A DNA stretch of 64,000 nt from Rhodotorula mucilaginosa (GCA_034406715.1 CP137866.1:992001-1056000); one strand, 5' to 3'. Positions 11,955 to 24,394 are shown, counted from the first letter of the stretch. The notes: generated by a model from the letters alone, not told the origin. Made by a program: numbers and translations.

Positions 11955-12734
11955 GAAGGTCAAAATCCGCGAATATTGGCTCGAAACTCGTCTTGAAAAA
12001 GAGTTGCGCGCGCGTCTCTCCCTCCCCTGTTACCCCCTCCAACCCAACACTCTACCCTTCCCTTGCGCTGCGCACCACACCGAAAACTCGTTTCCTCCCA
12101 CACCGCTACTTTTTCCACTCGTCGCGCTGTCCGTTTGAAGCTCAAAATCCTCTCTGCACATTCACATCCGTACTCGTATCGCACGACCAGTTTGTCGTTC
12201 GCTCGCAATAGTATTGCCAGAAATCTTTCTCTTCTCATCTCGCATCGGTCGGTTGAGTGCACCGAGAGTGCCCGTTTTCGCTGGAAGTGGCAAGATCTCC
12301 TTGGCCAGCGCGCCGTCTTCCTACCCAGTCGTCCATGGAACCAGACTGAGGAAGAGACTCGTCGGCATACTGTCGCGGGCTAGCCTCGCCAAAAACGAAT
12401 TGGACACGGCAGGAGTTCAGGGCAAAAGAAAACACGACGGGTATGAGGTTGCAATCGCAAAAGCGAGGGTCAAAACGAGTGGTACGACATGTCTGCAGAG
12501 GAGGATAGAAAAGGTATCGAGGTGGGGTATAAGAGAAACGAGTTCAAATCTGTGCGAGGGAGACCACACAAGGTGAGCGATTCACTCGAGTTTCGCGGGT
12601 CATGTCCGCGCGACTCACGGGTATCCGGCAAAATTGAGAGCGAGCAAGCGAAGCGATAAGTTGAACGTGCCAGACATGTATCATAGGCGGGCGAGTGAAG
12701 CGTTCAAAGGAGTCGAGGAGCGGAGCGATCTCGG
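11955..12734. other. Intergenic region between convergent genes
   Basis: Holds the 3' ends of the Def1-like gene (plus) and the next minus-strand gene. Short open frames occur on both strands but none shows domain, splice or composition support. No RNA gene was recognised. Confidence 0.6.
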
Positions 12735-14047
12735 CTAGCGAAGACCTTTCCGAGCCGATGAGCGCAAAGTGCTCGTCGGAGCAGTCGACGTCGACGACGA
12801 GGACGACGCCGAAGCCGGCTCAGTCGTGCGGCGCCTTCTGAGCCTACGCGTAGAGTCACTCGGTCCAGAAGACGAGCTCGGCGCCTCGCTCGAGTTCCCG
12901 CCGCCGCCACCATCGATACCCGCTTCGCTCCGACTTCGCGTCAGAGGCGTCGTCGGACGCGGAGGGCTGAGCGTGGAGGCGTCATAGTCTTCGTGAACGG
13001 GTGAGAGCGAGTCGAGCCCTCCGAAAGTGCGACGCCGAGCCAGCGGCGTTCCGATCCTGGGTGGCGGGAGGAGCGAACCAGTTCCGCTGCCGCCCCCACT
13101 ACCAACACGACTCCGTGCAGCCCGACGGGCGGTCTCGTGACTGGTGACTGCCGGACGAGTGCGCGGGCGAAGTTCCCTCGTCGTCGAAGCAGAGGCGACG
13201 GGCGAGTCGAGGCCGTCGGCCGGCAGAGCTCCGAGGGACGGCGCCGGCCGGGACGGCGACGATGATGCCTCGCCCGCCATCTGCGGCAGGGCTGAGCGGG
13301 TCCTCCTGAGCGGCAGTGGACGGTTGGCGATGCGCGTCGGCGTCTCCGGAGCTTCGGACGCGTCGTCGAATGGGGACGGTTCGACGGAAGGGAGACGCTG
13401 GGTTCACGACGGGAAAAAGAAGCAGGGTCAGCGAGACTTGCCCAGGGGAACCTTTGGTCGTGTTGGCAGATCCTCGTGCGCACATATCCGCCGGATCCGC
13501 TGTCCTGCGTATGCTGGCCTGAGCGGCGCCTGAACGATGACGACGGAGCCGCCATCTGCGTTGTTTTTCTCCGACTTTGCAGCGATTCGCGGCGAGCTGT
13601 ACGCGCTCTGGGGAGCGCGGACCGCCTCTATAACCCGTGTAACTTGACTGTGCAGCCCTCTGTACATCGGCATTCGCGCAATATGCACTCGTCGAGGCAG
13701 GATCGCCGTCTTTGGTGCACGGGCGCGTCGGGTCGCGCGCGCATCCGAAAAAAGTCGACGCGTCGCAAAGGGCTGGCAAGCTGCGGGGTGGTGATGCGCG
13801 AGGTGCAAAGAGGAGGAGGAGAGCTCACCTGTAGCCTGCCCGTCAGTTCACGCCCTGCACGGCCGAGCACGAGGTTGGTCACGTCGACGAGCGGTTCTCG
13901 TCGCCATCGAAGCGGAGATTCAGGGTTCGCGACCGTCTTGGACCGCCGGAGGGCGTTCCTCGGCGGCGAACTCGACGACGATCCACAGCACGGACTGGTC
14001 CGGAGTCGATTCGGGTCTGGCGGCGGCGGAGGAGACGCCGAGGCCAT
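12735..14047 (-). CDS. Unrecognised Ser/Arg-rich protein
   Basis: The first exon (13829-14047) is clear: it starts MASASPPPPPDPNRLR, contains the motif EPLVDVTNLVLGRAGRELTG and ends at a consensus GTGAGC donor. The last exon is also clear: it runs from an acceptor near 13410 to the stop at 12735, is rich in Ser, Arg, Pro and Thr, and contains many SP/TP sites (for example RIGTPLARRRTF and SPPRPTTPL) that look like proline-directed kinase targets. The exons between about 13410 and 13829 are ambiguous because all three frames are open in parts. I recognise no family. The composition suggests a regulatory, phosphorylated nuclear or cell-cycle protein, which is a guess. Confidence 0.5.
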
Positions 14048-14608
14048 CGCACAAGTCGAGACGACGCGCGAAAAAGTCGAAGCGAGAGGGAAGGAGGGGC
14101 GAGTGACGGGCGCGTACGGGCGAGTTGAGATGCTCGACGGCGCGCAATAGATCGATCTAGGCGGGTATAATGTACCGAGCTCGGCTCGAGCGATATGCGA
14201 GGTGAGTAACGTGTGATGGAGGAGAGGAGAGAGCGAAGAGAAACTGAAGTCGACCGCCGCCAGCACTCGAAACTCGACCATAACGTCCGAAACATGAGCG
14301 TTTGTACTGGTCGATCACGACCAAGGATGATACACTGCTTACGCCCGAAAGGAGAGAGTCTCTGCGGGCGCGCAGCGTCTGCATACACACAGAAAATACG
14401 GAAAATTCTCGAGCGACGAAGGCACGACGGCCGGCGGATTCTGAGATGTAGACGGTAGAGAGTCAAAGGAAGGGGGTGCGTACTATGCTACAACGCTACA
14501 AAAGATCGTGGCGCACTCGACGGACACCGCCATGCACCGGTGGAGAAACAGCCCGATCGGGAAGAAAAGCCATGTCGTCCCCGTGTGTTCGTTCACAAGC
14601 GTACTCTT
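14048..14608. other. Intergenic region between two minus-strand genes
   Basis: Should contain the promoter of the Ser/Arg-rich gene and the 3' end of the coiled-coil gene. I see no coding signal, repeat or RNA gene. Confidence 0.55.
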
Positions 14609-17600
14609 TCACCGGACGACCGTCTCGGCTCGTCCCGTCCCCTCATGGTGAACCACCGTCTCCCACCCGCCATCGTCGCCTCGCACTCCGTCCCTCCGAC
14701 GGATCCGCTCCGCTTCTTCTTCGGTGATCTCGCGCGCTGGAGAGGAGGCGACCCTCTGCTCGCGGTCTTCCTCGGCGCGACGGCGAGCTTCGCGCGCTTC
14801 GGCTTCGACGGAAGGGTACGAAACGGCCGGAGCCGGAATCGGAGAAGGGGCGCGACCCGCCGAGGAGGAGGAAGGGACCTTGCCGGCATCCCACGCACGA
14901 CCCGACTTGGCGCGGAGTTTGGCAGCTGCCGTCCTGGCGCGTTCTTCATTGATCGACTTCTGGAGCTGTGAGGCCACGTCGTACAAGGTAAATGAGTGAC
15001 TTGAACTTTGTTCGTTCGACGAATAGTCACGCAACGAGCTCGGCGAAAGCACTCACCGCCGCGGTCCTGTCGCGCTTCGCTTGCTCAGCGTCGTCAACGC
15101 GAGCCTGCTGCTCGTCGACGCGCCGCTGGAGCGAAGACGCGCGCTCGTGCTGCTCGACTTGCGCGCTTTCGTACCGAGAGCGGTCCTTTTCGACAGCCTG
15201 TGAGTGCACCAACAGCTCCACGTAAGTCTATGGCGCGCTCTCGTGCATCTGCGCGACAAGTCAGTATGAGGCACTGCCGACTCACCTCGACTCGCTTGCG
15301 CGTCTCTTCGTTCTTGAGCTGCATGCGCGCCATGAGCTCGTCGAGTTCCTCCTTCGTCTTCTTGACCTGAGTTTGACCGAAACAGTAAACATGCATTCGT
15401 CAGCTTGATACCTTATCGCCGCAGCCAAGACATTGTAGCACCAGTACAATACTGGGGAACGGAGTGCATAGGCTAGTATGGGGCAAGACGAGCTCACCCT
15501 TTGAGGACCTCCCGAAGCGAGACGGGCACGATCAGCCGGCGGGAGCATTGGCAATCCGCGCGGCGAGCGAGTAGCGCGGGTCTGCGCGCACACACGCTAG
15601 CCCGACAGTCAGCGTTCGTTGCGTCTTGAATCAGAGAACGTTGCGAAGCCAACAGGGGAGCGGCTTGTGGAATGCGCACCTCGTCTCGCTGAACGCGCTT
15701 CTGGACCGGCGTCGAGATCGACAGCTTCTCGAGTTGCGGCGCTATCTCTTCGACATTGGTGCGTTCCTGCGGCTGGGCGTGCGAGGACGGAGAGTACAGA
15801 GTAGGGAGAAAGGGAAGAAGCGCAAAATCCTCATGGTGTCAGTCAGAAGATGCCGCGTCTCACAAAGCCACAGAGCCTCGATGGACAACGATCATCCTGA
15901 CCCGGAGCAAAAGAAGTGTGACGTGATGAGGCAACTCTGCTGACCTTTTCCACCCAGTCCGGCGCCCGGTACTCCTTCTTCGCCGGCATCTCGAAATCGA
16001 CCGCCGCGCCGTTCAACTTGAATGACGACGCCGCTTTCGCTAATGGTGTTGCTGCTGCTGCTGTTGCTGAGGCGATGAAAGCCGCGGTCGTTTTGGAAGG
16101 CTGCGACGTCTTCAACGTCGATGCCGATGTCGAGGTCGACGTCGATGGAACCGGCGGAGCAAGCGCGGCGGCGGGAGCAGTCCCTGCGTTGGTGGTCCGC
16201 GTGGGAGGAGGAGCGACACTCGTTGCTGCGGACGACGACGAAGTCGTAGTACTGCTGCTCCGACCTGAACCTGAAGCGATCCCGTTGATGGTGAGGTGCG
16301 GGACTGTTTTGACCTCCTTCTCCTCCTCTACCACCTTGGAGGACGACGAGGGGGAGGAGGTCGAACCCGCCGCCGCTGGAGGAGGAGGAGACGGAGCAGC
16401 GGCAGCGGCGGCAGGTGAAGCGGGCGAGGCTGCAGCAGGCGGCCCCACCTTGCTCGTGCTCGCAATCGCGGGCGGGGGAAATGGCGCAGCAGCAGCGGCG
16501 GCGGCGGGGACTGGAGCGGGGGCAGACGTCGTCGTCGTCGTCGTCGCCCATTTCGACAAGTGCGTCTCGTTGCTGGTGCTCGTCGCGCCCGTCTTGGCCC
16601 TCGGCGTCAGCGTCGGCGTCGGCTTCGGTCCCGACCCCGGCACCCCGTTGTCTGCGACCATGCTCGGAGACCTCGTAGCCGCAGCAGCTGCGACTCCTCC
16701 GCCTCCTCCACGGTTGGCCAGACTGGCAACTTTAGAGCCGGCAACGTTCCACGACGACGACGACGATGAAGACAGTTGCCCCTCGTTCTTCGTCGTGGTC
16801 ATGCTCGGAGGCATGGACGGCAGCGGCCTCTGCGCCGGAGCCGAGGCGGAGAACGAATTTGCGTGGGCTGTGGTATGGGCGGTGCCGCTGTAGCCGGGCG
16901 AGCGGACGGGAGGCGCTTTGAACTTGTTCTTGGCGGCAAAGTCGGAGCGGCCTTGCGCCCAGTTCCGGATCGGCTGTGTACTCGGACGCGTGTTCGAGAG
17001 CGCACGCAAAAGAGATGGCCAGGTGTGTGGGGCGAGGAATCCGGAGAGGTTCCGGGGCATGGAGAGGGTGCGAGTGAGGCCAAACAGAAAGTCAGGATTC
17101 GGCCACTTTACTTCTTCTCGAAAGTCCCGCAAAGAGAGAACGTGAGCTGCTCCGGACGCACCTGAACGGTGTCGGCAGGTTGATCACCGACATAGTCTTT
17201 CCAAGCCGAGCCGTTCTCGACCGGCGGACGCGGGTGAGCAGGAGGAGGGGGAGGCGGCTGCGTCGAGGGAGGTGCCCAGGCGGAAGATGCGCTCATCGTC
17301 GTCGTCGGAGGTGCAGGCGCCTTCGGAGCGGGAGCGGACGGAGGAGGAGCGTGCTTCGAGACTGTGCGGTGGGGAGGAGCTGAGGTGCTCATGGAGGAGG
17401 GAGACGCAGCGGGGAGGGAAGCTGCCGGGCGAGGCGGCGGTTCTTGCGCGTTGTTGGCGGAAGGAGGAGGCGACGGCGTCCCAGGGGCTGCTACCTGCCT
17501 GTTCTGTTGCAGTCTGTACTGCTGCAAGAGCCTGGTCGGGTTCTGGACCGCGGATTTTGTCGGGGGCGGGAGCGATTCGTCCCTCGTAAGGACCTGTTGG

Positions 17601-17851
17601 TTGGGGTTGGCGGGACCGGTCACTGCGATGACGCCGCCCTGCCAGCCCTTGCCTGCGCCAAAGACCTGAGGCTTTGATCCGTCGGGATTGACCTCTGCGT
17701 ACGGCGAGAGAGGGAACAGTGAGTGGTGGGTGCCCTTGACAGAGAGAGAGGGACGAGGGGACGTACGTTTGAGGGTGCTGCGGGAGAACTGGCTGATGAT
17801 GGCCTTTTCGGCTGGACTGCTGATGCCGTCGTCCTTGTGCCTCCGGGCCAT
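14609..17851 (-). CDS. Unrecognised low-complexity protein with C-terminal coiled coil
   Basis: Exons can be followed downstream from ATG 17851. A 28-residue first exon joins through a GTACGT donor to VNPDGSKPQVFGAGKGWQGG. A Pro/Ser-rich part ends WKDYVGDQPADTVQ and joins PIRNWAQGRSDFAAKNKFKA after a roughly 190 nt intron. A very long Ala/Ser/Thr/Pro tract of about 300 residues follows, ending PAKKEYRAPDWVEK. Then come short exons with NVEEIAPQLEKLSISTPVQ, TKEELDELMARMQLKNEETR, AVEKDRSRYESAQVEQHERA and LQKSINEERARTAAAKLRAK, a heptad-rich coiled coil. The tail ends ETVVHHEGTGRAETVVR. The exon chain stays in frame, so the gene model is good, but I cannot name the family. It shares a divergent intergenic region with SKP1. 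Confidence 0.65.
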
Positions 17852-18205
17852 ACGTGCTCCTATACAGCCTGCACGAGCGAGTCGGCGGACTGGCCAAAAA
17901 GTTCAAGTGGGGGCAGAGGGGACGAAGAGGTGACAGCGCTCAGCTCGACGGTGAGCTTTTCAGGGTGGAGCAGCGAGAGGCAAAGGCGAGAGCTCGGTAC
18001 TCGGCTCTAGCAAAGGGCTCAGCAGCGACAGAGGGCGCGAGGACGAGCGAGAGAGTGGCCGGCGTGGAATTCGCTGGGGTTGTAATCAAATTGAATACAA
18101 ATGATTTGTATTCTGTGATTACGAGTGGCTCCACTTTGGCGCGTGCCTGCACTCGCCTCTCGCCCTCACCTGCCTGCCACTCCCCGAGACAGTAGACTAG
18201 CAGAC
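17852..18205. promoter_or_regulatory. Divergent promoter region with AT-rich palindrome
   Basis: This 354 bp stretch lies between the starts of the coiled-coil gene (minus) and SKP1 (plus), so it should drive both. It contains an AT-rich interrupted palindrome at 18082-18122, listed separately. No other element is recognised. Confidence 0.5.
18082..18122. repeat. 41 bp interrupted palindrome
   Basis: The core is GAATACAAAT, one G, then ATTTGTATTC (18093-18113), a perfect inverted repeat with 10 bp arms. It is flanked by a second pair, GTAATCA at 18082 and TGATTAC at 18116. The block is AT-rich inside GC-rich DNA and sits 84 bp before the SKP1 start codon. Confidence 0.85.
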
Positions 18206-19185
18206 ATGGCCCAGTCTACGTGAGTCCCGCTCTCTGCCCACCCCCGTCCCTGCCCCCTCCTCTGCGCGGCAAGTCGGTGCAAGGAGGGAGCGAGGGGCCT
18301 CGTGGACCGGCCGCCAACACATTGTCACACGGACCCCTCGAGCACTCGCGATGGTAAGGGGCAGTGAGCTGACACAGAGTGTATGCTCGCCCTACAGCGG
18401 ATCCAAGGTCAAGCTCTCGACCAGCGAGGGCGAAGAGTTCGAGGTCGAGAACGATGTCGCCGTCCGTTCCGTCCTCATCAAGAACATGCTCGAGGGTCAG
18501 TCAGCCTTGAGCCTCACGTGCGAGTACAGTAAGACTGACCACTCGCGCACGCCCGCCCGCAGATGTCGGCGAGTCGGACCAGGCGATCCCGTTGCCCAAC
18601 GTTTCGGCCAACGTCCTGAAAAAGGTCCTCGAGTGGTGCGAACACCACAAAAAGGACCCCGAACCCCTCGCCGAGGATCAGGACGACACCCGCCGCAAGA
18701 CGACCGAGATCTCGGACTGGGACGCCAAGTTTATCCAGGTCGACCAGGAGATGCTCTTTGAAATCATCCTCGCCGCCAACTACCTCGACATCAAGCCCCT
18801 CCTGTACGTCCTTTCCTTCTGTCTTACGGTCTATTCCCGCGTGTACTGACACGAGGTTTTCCACTCCGCGCCCACAGTGACGTCGGCTGCAAGACTGTCG
18901 CCAACATGATCAAGGGCAAGCAGCCCGAAGAGATCCGCAAGCTGTACGTTGCGCTCTCTTACACGCGTCATCCGGTCAACGCGCTGACGCACCCGCTAAC
19001 CTCGAACCTACAGCTTCAACATTGTCAACGACTTTACGCCCGAGGAAGAGGCCCAGATCAAGAAGGAGAACGAGTGGGCAGAGGACCGCGTGCGTTTCCC
19101 ATCTCACCCGTCTCTTGTCGTGTTGGCCCCCCGCGATCCCGAGTCCAGCCAGACTAACCCGAATGCAACACCTTCCGCACAGTAA
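18206..19185 (+). CDS. SKP1: SCF ubiquitin-ligase adaptor Skp1
   Basis: Exons 18206-18219, 18398-18495, 18563-18803, 18878-18943 and 19014-19089 encode 165 residues; the TAA (19183-19185) lies after a last intron (19090-19182). Skp1 bridges cullin-1 to F-box proteins and is also a kinetochore component. The BTB/POZ fold is seen in [40 protein letters not shown] and the dimerisation helices. The C-terminal F-box-binding part has [40 protein letters not shown] and [20 protein letters not shown], close to the family consensus. Length and sequence are canonical. The final exon adds only the stop codon, and the last intron is a multiple of three and open, so retention would extend the protein by 31 residues to the same stop. 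Confidence 0.97.
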
Positions 19186-19613
19186 ACGTCCCCCGCCGCT
19201 CGCTCTCGCTCTTTTGCATGCCCCGCTTGTCGTGAAGAGAGGTGTTTTTGACGAATCGGCTTTTAAACCCCCTTTTCCCTCCTCTGCTCTCCCTCTACCG
19301 TCGCCCTGTCATGCGTGACCCACCTTCTCCATTCTGCCCCGCTTTTCACCTGTACCCTGATTGTAATCCTGCTTTTTCTGTCGCCCCCCGAGTTCTGCAA
19401 AAGTCAATCGACCGCCTTTATCTGCGTTTGCGTCGTTTTGGTTGAGAGACACTGATTCGCTTCCCACTTAACTGTCCGGAGAGGGAGAGCTATAACCAGC
19501 CTAAATTCGACCCTGTGGAACCATCGCCGCGGCGAAAGAAAAGTCTTCTCTCCGCTCAGAGTCGATCATCACTTGCAACTCATCAGTTCCTCTCTACGCG
19601 TGCGCCGAGAGCT
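19186..19613. other. Intergenic: SKP1 3' end and CEG1 promoter
   Basis: The two flanking genes are in tandem on the plus strand. The stretch has pyrimidine-rich segments around 19250-19400 but no coding signal. Confidence 0.55.
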
Positions 19614-22177
19614 ATGGTGCAGTCACCAAATTTGCCAGCAGGCTACGACGAAGACTACGACGAACCGGAAGAGCAGCAGCAGCAGCCAGACTCGCTCGCT
19701 CTCGCTTCCTCTTCCGCCGCTGCACCATCAACAACTTCGAACAACGGCAACGACTACGGTGGCAAGGGTCCAGTCTCGCCGAGGATACAGGCAGCAGAAG
19801 AAGAGGAGGATGGGCCGGATACGGGAGCTGCACCTGCTGCGGAAGAGAACGGACATGCAGTTGCCGACCACCAGCCTGAGCAGGAACAGGAGGACCTCTC
19901 GTCGGAGCAAAGAGCAGGTTCTGACGGCGCCGCAACGTCTGTACCAGTCGTTCATCCTCTACCGGCTCGACCAGTAGTCGGAGCAGCGCCGTCCTCCGCC
20001 TCCCAACTCCCGCCAAACCCTGCCCTCGCCGCCGCCGCCGCCTCCTCATTACCACCTCGACCCTCTTCTTCTTCTTCAACCGCAGCCCCAACTCCGACTC
20101 CGACGCCAACCCCGTCCGGCTCGAGGTTACCCCCAGGGATGACTTACAACCCCGCCTTGCATCCTCCGAAACGTGAACTCCCCGTCCCGGATGGGTTGCC
20201 AGGAGACCGCGTCGCCGATGTGGATCCCGAAAAGTATTGGACCCTGAGGGGACACTTGAACGAGTTGTGCGGGATTGGGGGGACCAGCAGGTGAGGCTTT
20301 GTCGGAAATTCTAGTCAGGGAACGAGAGGGAGAATAGGGTTCGCTGATTCCCTCCCTCCCTCCTTGCGCGCGCGCGAGCAGGTTCCCGGGGAGTCAACCC
20401 GTCAGTTTCGATCTCGAATCACTCAAGTTGCTCGAACAGGAAGAGTGAGCGCCCATCATCCCCCTTTCGGCTGAATTTTACCTGTGAGGAGAGGGCTGAC
20501 TGTCTGGAGCGAATCGCCACCGACAGCTTCTGGGTGTGCGAGAAATCGGACGGAGTCCGCGTGCTCGTGTTGATCGTCGCGACCGGGTTTGGGCAAGAAG
20601 TCTACCTCGTACGTTCGCGGGGAAATCACTAGACATATCGCGCCCCAAACTCGGAACAGCCATCGCTGACGCGGGAAAACGCTTCATCCTCTTCTTTTCC
20701 TGCGACTGACGTACAGGTCGACCGCAAGAACGATGTGTACCAAGTCTACTGGCTCACGTTCCCGCACCAAGACGGCGAAGAGTTCAACCACTCGAACACG
20801 GTCCTCGACGGCGAGTTTGTGATTGATGTCGACCCCGTCACCGGAGCGGTGAGTTTGCATCGGGCCGCCGTCCGCTGTACTGGGCTTTCTACTCGTCCGG
20901 GAGTGCTTATGACTCTTTGTGGCGGCCTTTGAAACTCACAGCATATTCCTCGACTACTGGTCTTCGACCTCCTCGTCCTGGACTCGGAGAACGTGATGCA
21001 TCGTCCATTGGAAAAGCGATACGGCGTGCGTCCTTCCCCCGCTTGACACCCGCATTTCCCGACTGATTGATCTGCTATGCGGCCGTAGCGTCTCGCCAAC
21101 TTTGTCGTCGAGCCGTACAAAAAGTTCCAGAAAAAAGTGCCGGCCGAAGTCCGCGCGAATCAGCCGTTCGAGTGAGTCTCGCCCGCACTGTGAGGTCCGC
21201 GGAAAGTTTCACTCCTGACGCTTGATGGTACGCAGGGTCGTCCTCAAGAAGCAGGAGCTGTCGTACGGCATCGAAGCTGTCTTCCGGGATCATGTCCCGA
21301 AACTCCTTCATGGGAACGACGGCTTGATCTTTACTTCCGCCGAGGCGCCCTACACCCCCGGCACAGATCCCAAGATGTACGTGCACCTTGTCATCTGTGT
21401 CCCAGGCTACAAGGCCTCGCACTGACCGGGAACATTTCTTTGCGCTTGTGCGTGTGCAGCCTCAAGTGGAAACCGCCGTCCGAGAACTCGATCGACTTTC
21501 TCTTGCAGCTCAAGTTCCCGGCGCGGACAGATCACCCGAACGAGCCCGACTTCCTCGCGAAACCGATGTTCATGCTCATGATGAACCACGGCCACGAAGG
21601 GAACCACTACTTTGATATCATGGAGGTGCCGGACGACACGTGGGAAGAGTGAGTTCTCATTTCTTTTCCCCGTGTGCTGCCTTCAACCATAGTAATTCGT
21701 GTGGTCTGACCGCTGATACCTGTCACGTATTTCTGCTGCAGATGGAAAGCGTCTGGCGAGCAATTCGACGACCGCGTCGTCGAAGTCGTCTGGGACTGGT
21801 CCCGCTCCACATGGAAGTTCATGCGCTTCCGGGACGACAAGTACGAAGGCAACTACAAGACGGTCGTGACGAGCATCATCAAGAGTATTCAGCACGGCGT
21901 CGAGGCGGAACAACTCGTCGCGCATGCCGGGTTCATTCGCAAAGCGTGGAAGGCGAGGCAGGCGCAGAGGGCCGAGCTGGCCAAGCGGGAAGCGGCGGCG
22001 GAGCGAGCGAGGCGGGAGGGCGGTTCTGGTGCGAATGGAGCGTACGAGCAAGGGCAGCAACAGGCGGTGCAGGGATCGGGCGGGTACGGAGGTGCTGCAC
22101 GACCGCTACCGCCGCCACCTTCCCACGCGGGCGGCCCTCCTCCTCCTGCTTCAGCCATGATGGGGCTGAAGCGTTGA
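19614..22177 (+). CDS. CEG1: mRNA capping enzyme, guanylyltransferase subunit
   Basis: This nuclear enzyme transfers GMP from GTP to the 5' diphosphate of pre-mRNA. A long disordered, Gln/Ser/Pro-rich N-terminus of about 200 residues precedes the catalytic domain. Nine exons were traced with introns 20291-20381 and 20445-20526 and further short ones. Nucleotidyltransferase motifs: the nucleophile lysine in FWVCEKSDGVRVL (motif I KxDG), TVLDGEFVID (motif III), RLLVFDLLVL (IIIa), DGLIFT (IV) and LKWKPPSENSIDF (V), with the OB-fold motif VVEVVWDWSRSTWKFMRFRD at the C-terminus. The tail is Gln/Gly/Pro-rich. No triphosphatase domain is fused, as expected for fungi, where that activity is a separate protein. 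The N-terminal extension is longer than in budding yeast Ceg1. Confidence 0.94.
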
Positions 22178-22352
22178 GTCGGGAGTCTGAGCGAGCCGTT
22201 GCTTGCTGCAGAGGTGGTAGTTGAAGGGAGACGTCGCTTGTTGTCACAATAGCAGAAAAGAACAACTCTGCCGCAGCACAAATCACCTTTCATGCCCCGC
22301 CATGGTCTCGTTGAACTGCTTTGTATGTGCCTCTTGTCTTGTCTAGGATATC

Positions 22353-24394
22353 TACAACGTCTCGCGACCGCCAATCTGCCGTCCGCGTACAAAGACCGCC
22401 CGCAGATTCCGATCGTCGCCCTGTTCAGGGAGTGAGGGAGGGTCAGCTTCAAGAGATCGGCAAGCACGGGTGAAGGGAGATACGGGCCACCACTCACAGT
22501 GAACAGGAACTTTTCAAACACGCGCTCGATGCCCTCGTCCGATTCGAGCATCAAAGCTGGGTTCTCGACGCCATCCTCGAGGACCGAGTCTCCTCCAGCA
22601 AGGGCCTTCTCGAGCTCATCCTCGAGCAGCGATGCCTTTGCACCGTTCGCGTTACCATTCGTACCGGCGACAACTGCTTCTTTCTGCCCCGTCTGCACCA
22701 AGAGCGCATCAAACTCTTTCCCGACGATAAAGTTGCCGATCCGGTCTTCGAGGTTGCAGACTTGGGCGCCGCCGAGGGTCGCGAGGTAGAAGAGCGTCTC
22801 GACCGAGAGGTGCGTCGAGGCAAAGAATCCGGAGGGTCGAGAGATGCCGTCGGCGTTGACGACCTTCGAGGACGACTTGGTCTCGTTCTTGGGTTGGTTG
22901 CGCTCGTGGAAGATGATGGTCTTGGAGCAAGTCGAGGCAGACCGGCTGCGATAACGAGTCAGTGTCGCCGGATCTAAGCATCTCTCACAGAATGAACTCA
23001 CATCGCGCTGAGGATTCCGATGGCAGTACCGCCACTGTTGTCGGTGCCCAGCGAGACCTTGATCCCCTGGTCGAGCATGTCCGCGACGCGAGCAGTTCCG
23101 GACCGCAAGTTGAAGTTGCTGTTGGCGCAGTGAGAGATTCCAGACTGGCGAGCTTTGATGAGATCCAGCTCTGAGCTCGAGAGAAAGACGCAGTGCGCGA
23201 GGACCGTGTTGGGTCGGAGGAGGCGGAAGCGGTCGTAGGCGGCGGTGTAGGATTCGATGCCAGGATAGAGGGCTGTTCAAGTTGAGAGGATGAGTCCTGG
23301 CTCAACGGGCGTCGGAAGAGACGCAACTCACAGAGAGCAAATTCGACTTCTGCCGGATTTTCAGCCAAGTGAGTTTGCAGCGGGAGCTCCGGGTCGCGAT
23401 CCATCATGTCGCCGAGACCGCTCATGAGCTCATCCGAGCACGAGATGGCGAACCGGGGCGTCAAGATCGGCTGGACGAGCGCCGTCGACTTGCGTGGGGT
23501 TTTGCTCGGCGCGACAGTCTGAGTTGCCGTCGTCGCAGAAGAGTCACAATGTTTCCGGACCCAGGAGACGTAGTCTTCCGTGTCCTCGAGACTCTTCTGA
23601 GCCGATTCCTCCTGGTAGTAGTCGGCACTATTGCGGTCCATGTTGCACTTGCCGACGAACGCGCGCTGACCCCTGCGGTGGCAGACGGCGGCGAGGAGTT
23701 TCGTCGTCGAGTGGATTGTGCCGTACCAGCAGCAGGTGGTGGTACCGGTACTAATCACGCGCTCGACGACCGAATTGTAGACACGGCGGGCGTAAGAAGC
23801 GTCCGCAAACTGCGGGTTGAGGAGGTTAGGAGTCGGTTACTGCTTGCTTGCAGGTTTGGTCGAGTCGACCTACTTTGGCTTCCGCCGGGAAGGTCAGGTT
23901 GTCGAGCCAGTCGAGCAACTCGTATTGCTGACCGTATCCGAGGTTAAGATACTGAGGGGCATGCGTGTGGGTGTCGATCAACCTGGGCCAGACCGCTTGG
24001 CGGTCAGCTCTCCGTGGTCTCGGAAGAGACGCGTTCCCCTTCGTGACTCACCCGGGCATAAGGAACTCGCCTCGCTTCAACTCGACGACCTGCGCGTCCT
24101 GTCTGCTCCATCCATGCGCCTCCAAGCGCTGGTCGACATCGGCAGCCGACGACACCGCCTTGTCGAGAAATGCGATGACTCCGTGCTCGTCTACGCCGAG
24201 GAGGGCGTTCTCGAGGTATTCGATTTCGGTCAGAGAGAGCGAGTGGACCAACGTGCCGTAGAACACTCGCTTCGAGAGGTTGGGTGTGCCAACACTGCCA
24301 AGTGGGGCGGCCTGGGGAACGCGGCGATGATAAGGCGGTCAGTCGGCACCGCGCTTGCTCGCTGCGCCTAGGGTGCATGACTCACCGAGGGCAT
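22353..24394 (-). CDS. GUD1: Guanine deaminase
   Basis: This amidohydrolase converts guanine to xanthine and ammonia in purine salvage. The first exon is only nine nucleotides (MPS, 24386-24394), joined through a 74 nt intron (24312-24385) to VFYGTLVHSLSLTEIEYLEN. Metal and active-site motifs are in order: LMPGLIDTHTHAPQ (HxH), the guanine-deaminase signature FAISCSDELM, LQTHLAENPAEVEF (HxxxE), TVLAHCVFLS, and SLGTDNSGGTAIGIL (the catalytic Asp). The C-terminus has FYLATLGGAQVCNLEDRIGN and GKEFDALLVQT, then a last exon ending VFVRGRQIGG. An acidic insert of about 60 residues follows the barrel. It ends 175 bp from the convergent CEG1 end. Confidence 0.92.

Noticed and set aside
21889-23280. 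463-codon minus-strand frame spanning CEG1 and guanine deaminase
   Set aside because: Only its right part matches exons of guanine deaminase; the rest is antisense to CEG1 and intronic.
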